A DNA stretch of 64,000 bases, taken from assembly GCA_019752335.1 (NCBI GenBank), contig JAIEMJ010000048.1, forward strand, positions 62,001 to 126,000. Reading direction: 5' to 3'. The notes beneath the pieces were generated by a model. That model did no database searches. It was given only the letters and a program-made list of their open reading frames with translations, and was not told where the DNA came from. This DNA is from Bryobacteraceae bacterium. GTDB lineage: Bacteria; Acidobacteriota; Terriglobia; Bryobacterales; Bryobacteraceae. The position numbers and the translations under genes were made by a program. Each line of letters starts with the position of its first letter. Positions within the stretch are counted from its first letter, which is position 1. This document shows, in pieces, positions 61,337 to 64,000 of the stretch.

Positions 61337-63214
61337 ATGAGCGCCAATCCGCAACTCGTCCAGATTGACGCCGGTCGTCCGCGCACGCACGCCGTGGCCC
61401 TGGTGGGATCGCCGAATTCGGGCAAGTCGACGCTCTTCAATACCCTCACCGGACTGCGGCAGAAAGTCGCCAACTACCCCGGCGTGACGGTGGAAAGCCA
61501 TTTGGGGCGGGTTCGTTTCGACGACGGGCGAGAAGTACCCATTATTGACCTGCCGGGTATCTACTCGCTGGAGCCGGTCTCCGAGGATGAGCGGGTGACG
61601 CACGATGTGCTGACCGGCCGGATGCCCGAGATCGCCACCGTCAGTGCGATTCTGCTGATCGTCGATGCGACGAACCTGGCCCGCAATCTCGCGCTGGCGG
61701 CACCCATTCTGAGCCTGAAACTCCCCACGCTGATTGTCCTGAATATGGCCGACGACTTGCGCGGGCGTGGCGGTACGGTGGACGTCGCGCAATTGGAAGC
61801 CGAACTCGGCGTGCCGGTGGCGCTCACCACGGCGACCACGGGCGAGGGCGTCGATAAAGTGCGGGCTTTCCTGGGCCAGCGCGCGATCCCGGCGCCGAAA
61901 TGGGCGCCGCTCCCCGTGTTGCAGGACGTCCCCGCCTGCCGCCGCTGGGCAGCGCAGATGGGCGAGCGCTGCGGGTATCGCGCCCCCGCGCCGCCGCTGT
62001 GGACGCGGCGGCTGGACCGCGCCTTTCTCCATCCCGTGTGGGGAGCGCTGATCTTTCTCGCCGTAACCCTGTTGGTTTTCCAAAGCATCTTCACCTGGGC
62101 CGAGCCCGCCATGGAAGCCATCAAGAGTCTAATTGCGGGCGGGGGGCAATGGATTGAAGCGACGTTGCCCGCCTCCGCGTTGCGCTCGTTGCTGATTGAG
62201 GGCGTGCTCGGTGGGGTGGGCGCGGTGGTGGTGTTCCTCCCCCAGATTTTGCTGCTTTTCCTGTTTATCGGTTTGCTGGAGGACTCCGGCTACCTGGCGC
62301 GGGCCGCGCTGATCGCGGATCGCACTTTGGGGCGGGTGGGTTTGCAGGGGAAGAGCTTCATCCCCTTGCTCTCTGCCCACGCCTGCGCCGTTCCGGCCAT
62401 CCTGGCTACCCGCATTATTGAGAACAAGCGCGACCGGATTGCCACGATCCTGATCGCGCCGCTGATGACCTGCGCCGCGCGGCTGCCGATCTACACGTTG
62501 ATCATTGGCGCGTTCATCCCGGAACGAGAGGTGCTGGGGCCGATCGGTACCCGCGCGGTGGCGCTGATTGGGCTGTATTTGCTGAGTTTTCTGGCGGCGA
62601 TTGCGACGGCGCGGGTGCTGAAGTCCACGGTGCTGAAGAGCGAGGCCTCTCCCTTCGTCCTCGAAATGCCCCCTTATCGTTGGCCCACTTGGCGCACGGT
62701 GGGCTATCGCCTTTATGACCGCGCGCTCGCGTTTCTCACTCGCGCGGGTACGGTGATTCTGGTGATGACGGTGGTCTTTTGGCTGTTGGCGCACCTGCCG
62801 ATGCGGAATGGCCAGCCGGTGCCGATTGAGGAGAGCATCGCGGGTCAGGTGGGGCATGCGGTGGAGCCACTGATCCGGCCGTTGGGGTTTAACTGGCGGA
62901 TTGGGGTGGGGATCCTGTCTTGCGTGTTTGGGGCGCGGGAGATGATGGTGAGCACGCTGGGGACGATTTACCAGACGGAGCAGGACGAGGAGTCGCCGGA
63001 TTTGCGGAGCCGGGTACGGCAGGATCTGACGCTGGGTGGCGCGTGGGCACTGCTCGTCTTTTTCGCGTTCGCGATGCAGTGCGCGTCGACGGTGTCTGTG
63101 GTGCGGCGGGAGACCGGGGGCTGGGGGTGGGCGGTAGCGCAGTTTGTGTATATGACGGTGCTGGCCTATGTGGGGGGCTATGCGGCGAACCGGTTGGTGA
63201 CGTGGATTTCTTGA
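61337..63214 (+). CDS. feoB: Ferrous iron transporter FeoB
   Basis: 625 residues from ATG 61337. The N-terminal G domain carries G1 G-S-P-N-S-G-K-S-T at residues 24-32, G3 D-L-P-G-I-Y-S-L and G4 N-M-A-D; a short helical linker leads to the membrane part with two Gate motifs, including L-S-A-H-A-C-A-V-P-A-I-L-A-T-R. It is somewhat shorter than E. coli FeoB and lacks its C-terminal FeoC-contact tail. It imports Fe(II) with GTP hydrolysis. The stop is followed after four bases by a strong palindrome. Confidence 0.94.
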   Translation: MSANPQLVQIDAGRPRTHAVALVGSPNSGKSTLFNTLTGLRQKVANYPGVTVESHLGRVRFDDGREVPIIDLPGIYSLEPVSEDERVTHDVLTGRMPEIATVSAILLIVDATNLARNLALAAPILSLKLPTLIVLNMADDLRGRGGTVDVAQLEAELGVPVALTTATTGEGVDKVRAFLGQRAIPAPKWAPLPVLQDVPACRRWAAQMGERCGYRAPAPPLWTRRLDRAFLHPVWGALIFLAVTLLVFQSIFTWAEPAMEAIKSLIAGGGQWIEATLPASALRSLLIEGVLGGVGAVVVFLPQILLLFLFIGLLEDSGYLARAALIADRTLGRVGLQGKSFIPLLSAHACAVPAILATRIIENKRDRIATILIAPLMTCAARLPIYTLIIGAFIPEREVLGPIGTRAVALIGLYLLSFLAAIATARVLKSTVLKSEASPFVLEMPPYRWPTWRTVGYRLYDRALAFLTRAGTVILVMTVVFWLLAHLPMRNGQPVPIEESIAGQVGHAVEPLIRPLGFNWRIGVGILSCVFGAREMMVSTLGTIYQTEQDEESPDLRSRVRQDLTLGGAWALLVFFAFAMQCASTVSVVRRETGGWGWAVAQFVYMTVLAYVGGYAANRLVTWIS

Positions 63215-63218
63215 CTTT

Positions 63219-63247
63219 GCAATTCTTCGATTGAATCGAAGAATTGC
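63219..63247. terminator. 14-bp-arm palindrome after feoB
   Basis: GCAATTCTTCGATT, G, AATCGAAGAATTGC. Perfect arms. It may terminate feoAB, but the same core recurs at the head of each repeat in the array that follows, so it may equally be part of the array. Confidence 0.5.
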
Positions 63248-63805
63248 CAAGTATATTTAACGACAACAGCTTAAGCGCTGCTTGCGCAGCGTTTTGTCGC
63301 GACGAGGCGCGGTGCTGCCGAGGTGACGCGGATATTGTTGTGTGTCAGAATGGATATGTTTTGATTCAGTCGAAGAATATCCAAGTCATTTGAATACTAT
63401 AAGTTACAGACTTTACGGATCGATCTGCCGCGACAGAGTCGGGGGCTGCCCATCTGGAGTGGATACTTTCGCCCTAAAGGCTGGCAAGTATTCAATTGAA
63501 TCGAAAACTTTCCACGTATATTTAAATACAATAGTTTACGCACCACTCTGCCGCCACGCGGCGTGGTGCTTGCCAAGGTCAAGCGAATCTTGTTTCTTGG
63601 ATTGGATATTGTTCGACTCCGTCGAAATATATCCAAGTCATTGAGATACTATAGGTTAACGACGTTTTGGGCGGGTCCGCCGCGACACAAAGTCAGGGGG
63701 CTGTCCAAGTGACTGGCAAATCTTCGATCTAAACGAGCAATAGCGCGGCTGTGCTTAAATGGAAAGAATGGGAAATTCTTCGTTTGAATCGAACAATCGC
63801 CAACT
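63222..63805. repeat. Alternating degenerate tandem repeat array (A-B-A-B-A)
   Basis: Five units begin near 63222, 63355, 63488, 63605 and 63772. Type A units (1, 3, 5) read T-T-G-A-A-T-C-G-A-A then, after a few bases, TATATTTAA-like tracts. Type B units (2, 4) share GTCGAA, ATATCCAAGTCATT, ATACTATA and a later GGGGGCTG. Unit 5 merges with the 5' end of the ATPase gene at 63806. There is no believable gene in this 590-base stretch. Confidence 0.7.
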
Positions 63806-64000
63806 ATGTTTATTGACAGACACTTAACGGAAAATCTCTATCGCCAGTGCCGCTTCTTCCCGGCGGTGGTGCTGACTGGGGCGCGTCAGACCGGGAAATC
63901 CGCGTTGCTGATGTCGGCTTTCCCCAATGCTTCGCTGATCAGCTTGGACCTGCCTTCCACCGCGGAACAGGCGAACCAGACTCCCGCCTATCTTCTGGAT
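63806..64000 (+). CDS. DUF4143-type AAA ATPase, 3' end outside window
   Basis: The first 65 codons of a gene that runs off the window. ATG at 63806. Residues 20-33 read V-V-L-T-G-A-R-Q-T-G-K-S-A-L, the Walker A P-loop of the same family as the ATPase at 4082-5275 (which has G-P-R-Q-T-G-K-T). A strand N-A-S-L-I-S-L-D-L follows as in that family. The DUF4143 domain is expected but not seen. Its first bases (TATGTTTATTGACAG) are recognisably those of the type A repeat units upstream. Confidence 0.8.
   Translation, partial: MFIDRHLTENLYRQCRFFPAVVLTGARQTGKSALLMSAFPNASLISLDLPSTAEQANQTPAYLLD

Noticed and set aside
63342-63644. A 100-residue frame inside the repeat array
   Set aside because: Its internal repeats (F-D-S-V-E and Y-P-S-H) come from the DNA repeats; no start signal or family.
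1-64000. tRNA, rRNA and CRISPR
   Set aside because: I saw no T-loop GGTTCGA-like signature in a cloverleaf context and no regularly spaced identical repeats; a tRNAscan and CRISPR finder run would settle it.

Overview
The window is GC-rich DNA (with local AT-rich patches) from a bacterium that is most likely an acidobacterium of the Solibacter/Bryobacter group. This rests on several lineage-typical protein types seen together: an Oar-like TonB-dependent receptor with an N-terminal carboxypeptidase-regulatory domain (13176-16382), an 888-residue orphan permease of the ADOP type beside a PadR regulator (56190-59203), a protein with a TIGR03437-type C-terminal domain (59540-60895), two Tat-type sulfatases, and a PEP-CTERM protein. 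No rRNA, tRNA or CRISPR array was seen. Taxonomy is inference from family content, not from a marker gene.

Layout. 1-2598: end of an ankyrin-repeat protein and a sulfatase. 2607-5275: a cargo-like patch with a HigBA toxin-antitoxin pair and its palindromic operator, a Uma2 nuclease-fold protein and a DUF4143 ATPase. 5272-9819: second sulfatase, GNAT acetyltransferase, solitary PIN protein, a Thg1-like 3'-5' tRNA polymerase and a membrane histidine kinase, followed by a possible small RNA with a strong terminator. 9994-21448: UPF0182 membrane protein, a frameshifted small exported protein, the Oar-like receptor, a PDZ protein and an RND efflux pair. 21536-26015: beta-helix protein, a Wzt-like protein lacking its nucleotide-binding core, GlgA, thioredoxin, and a Uma2 pseudogene.

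26012-33450 is a surface-polysaccharide block read leftwards: four glycosyltransferases (one fused to a methyltransferase), a DUF3108 protein and a UMF1-type MFS transporter. 33461-42350 holds housekeeping and metabolic genes: a galactonate-dehydratase-like enzyme, PilZ and sigma-54 activator genes that overlap, an M28 peptidase, FabH followed by a divergent reductase and methyltransferase, and an RlmI-like methyltransferase. 40860-45614 is a patchwork of repeats, broken genes and orphan antitoxins around a DUF2806 gene of lower GC. 45615-52972 carries a methylmalonyl-CoA mutase large subunit, small proteins, and a divergent PEP-CTERM / giant subtilase pair.

52989-63214 has an iron theme. A perfect Fur-box-like palindrome spans the start codon of a methyltransferase that overlaps a TonB-dependent siderophore-type receptor, and FeoA-FeoB lie at the far end behind a promoter that predicts a leaderless mRNA. 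Downstream of feoB comes an alternating array of about 120-170 bp degenerate repeats, each headed by the same kind of palindrome. The array runs into the first codons of another DUF4143-type ATPase that leaves the window. The most unusual items are this array, the start-codon Fur box, the nucleotide-binding-core-less Wzt-like protein, the dispersed four-copy repeat that breaks a DUF433 gene, and the possible RNA at 9866-9966.
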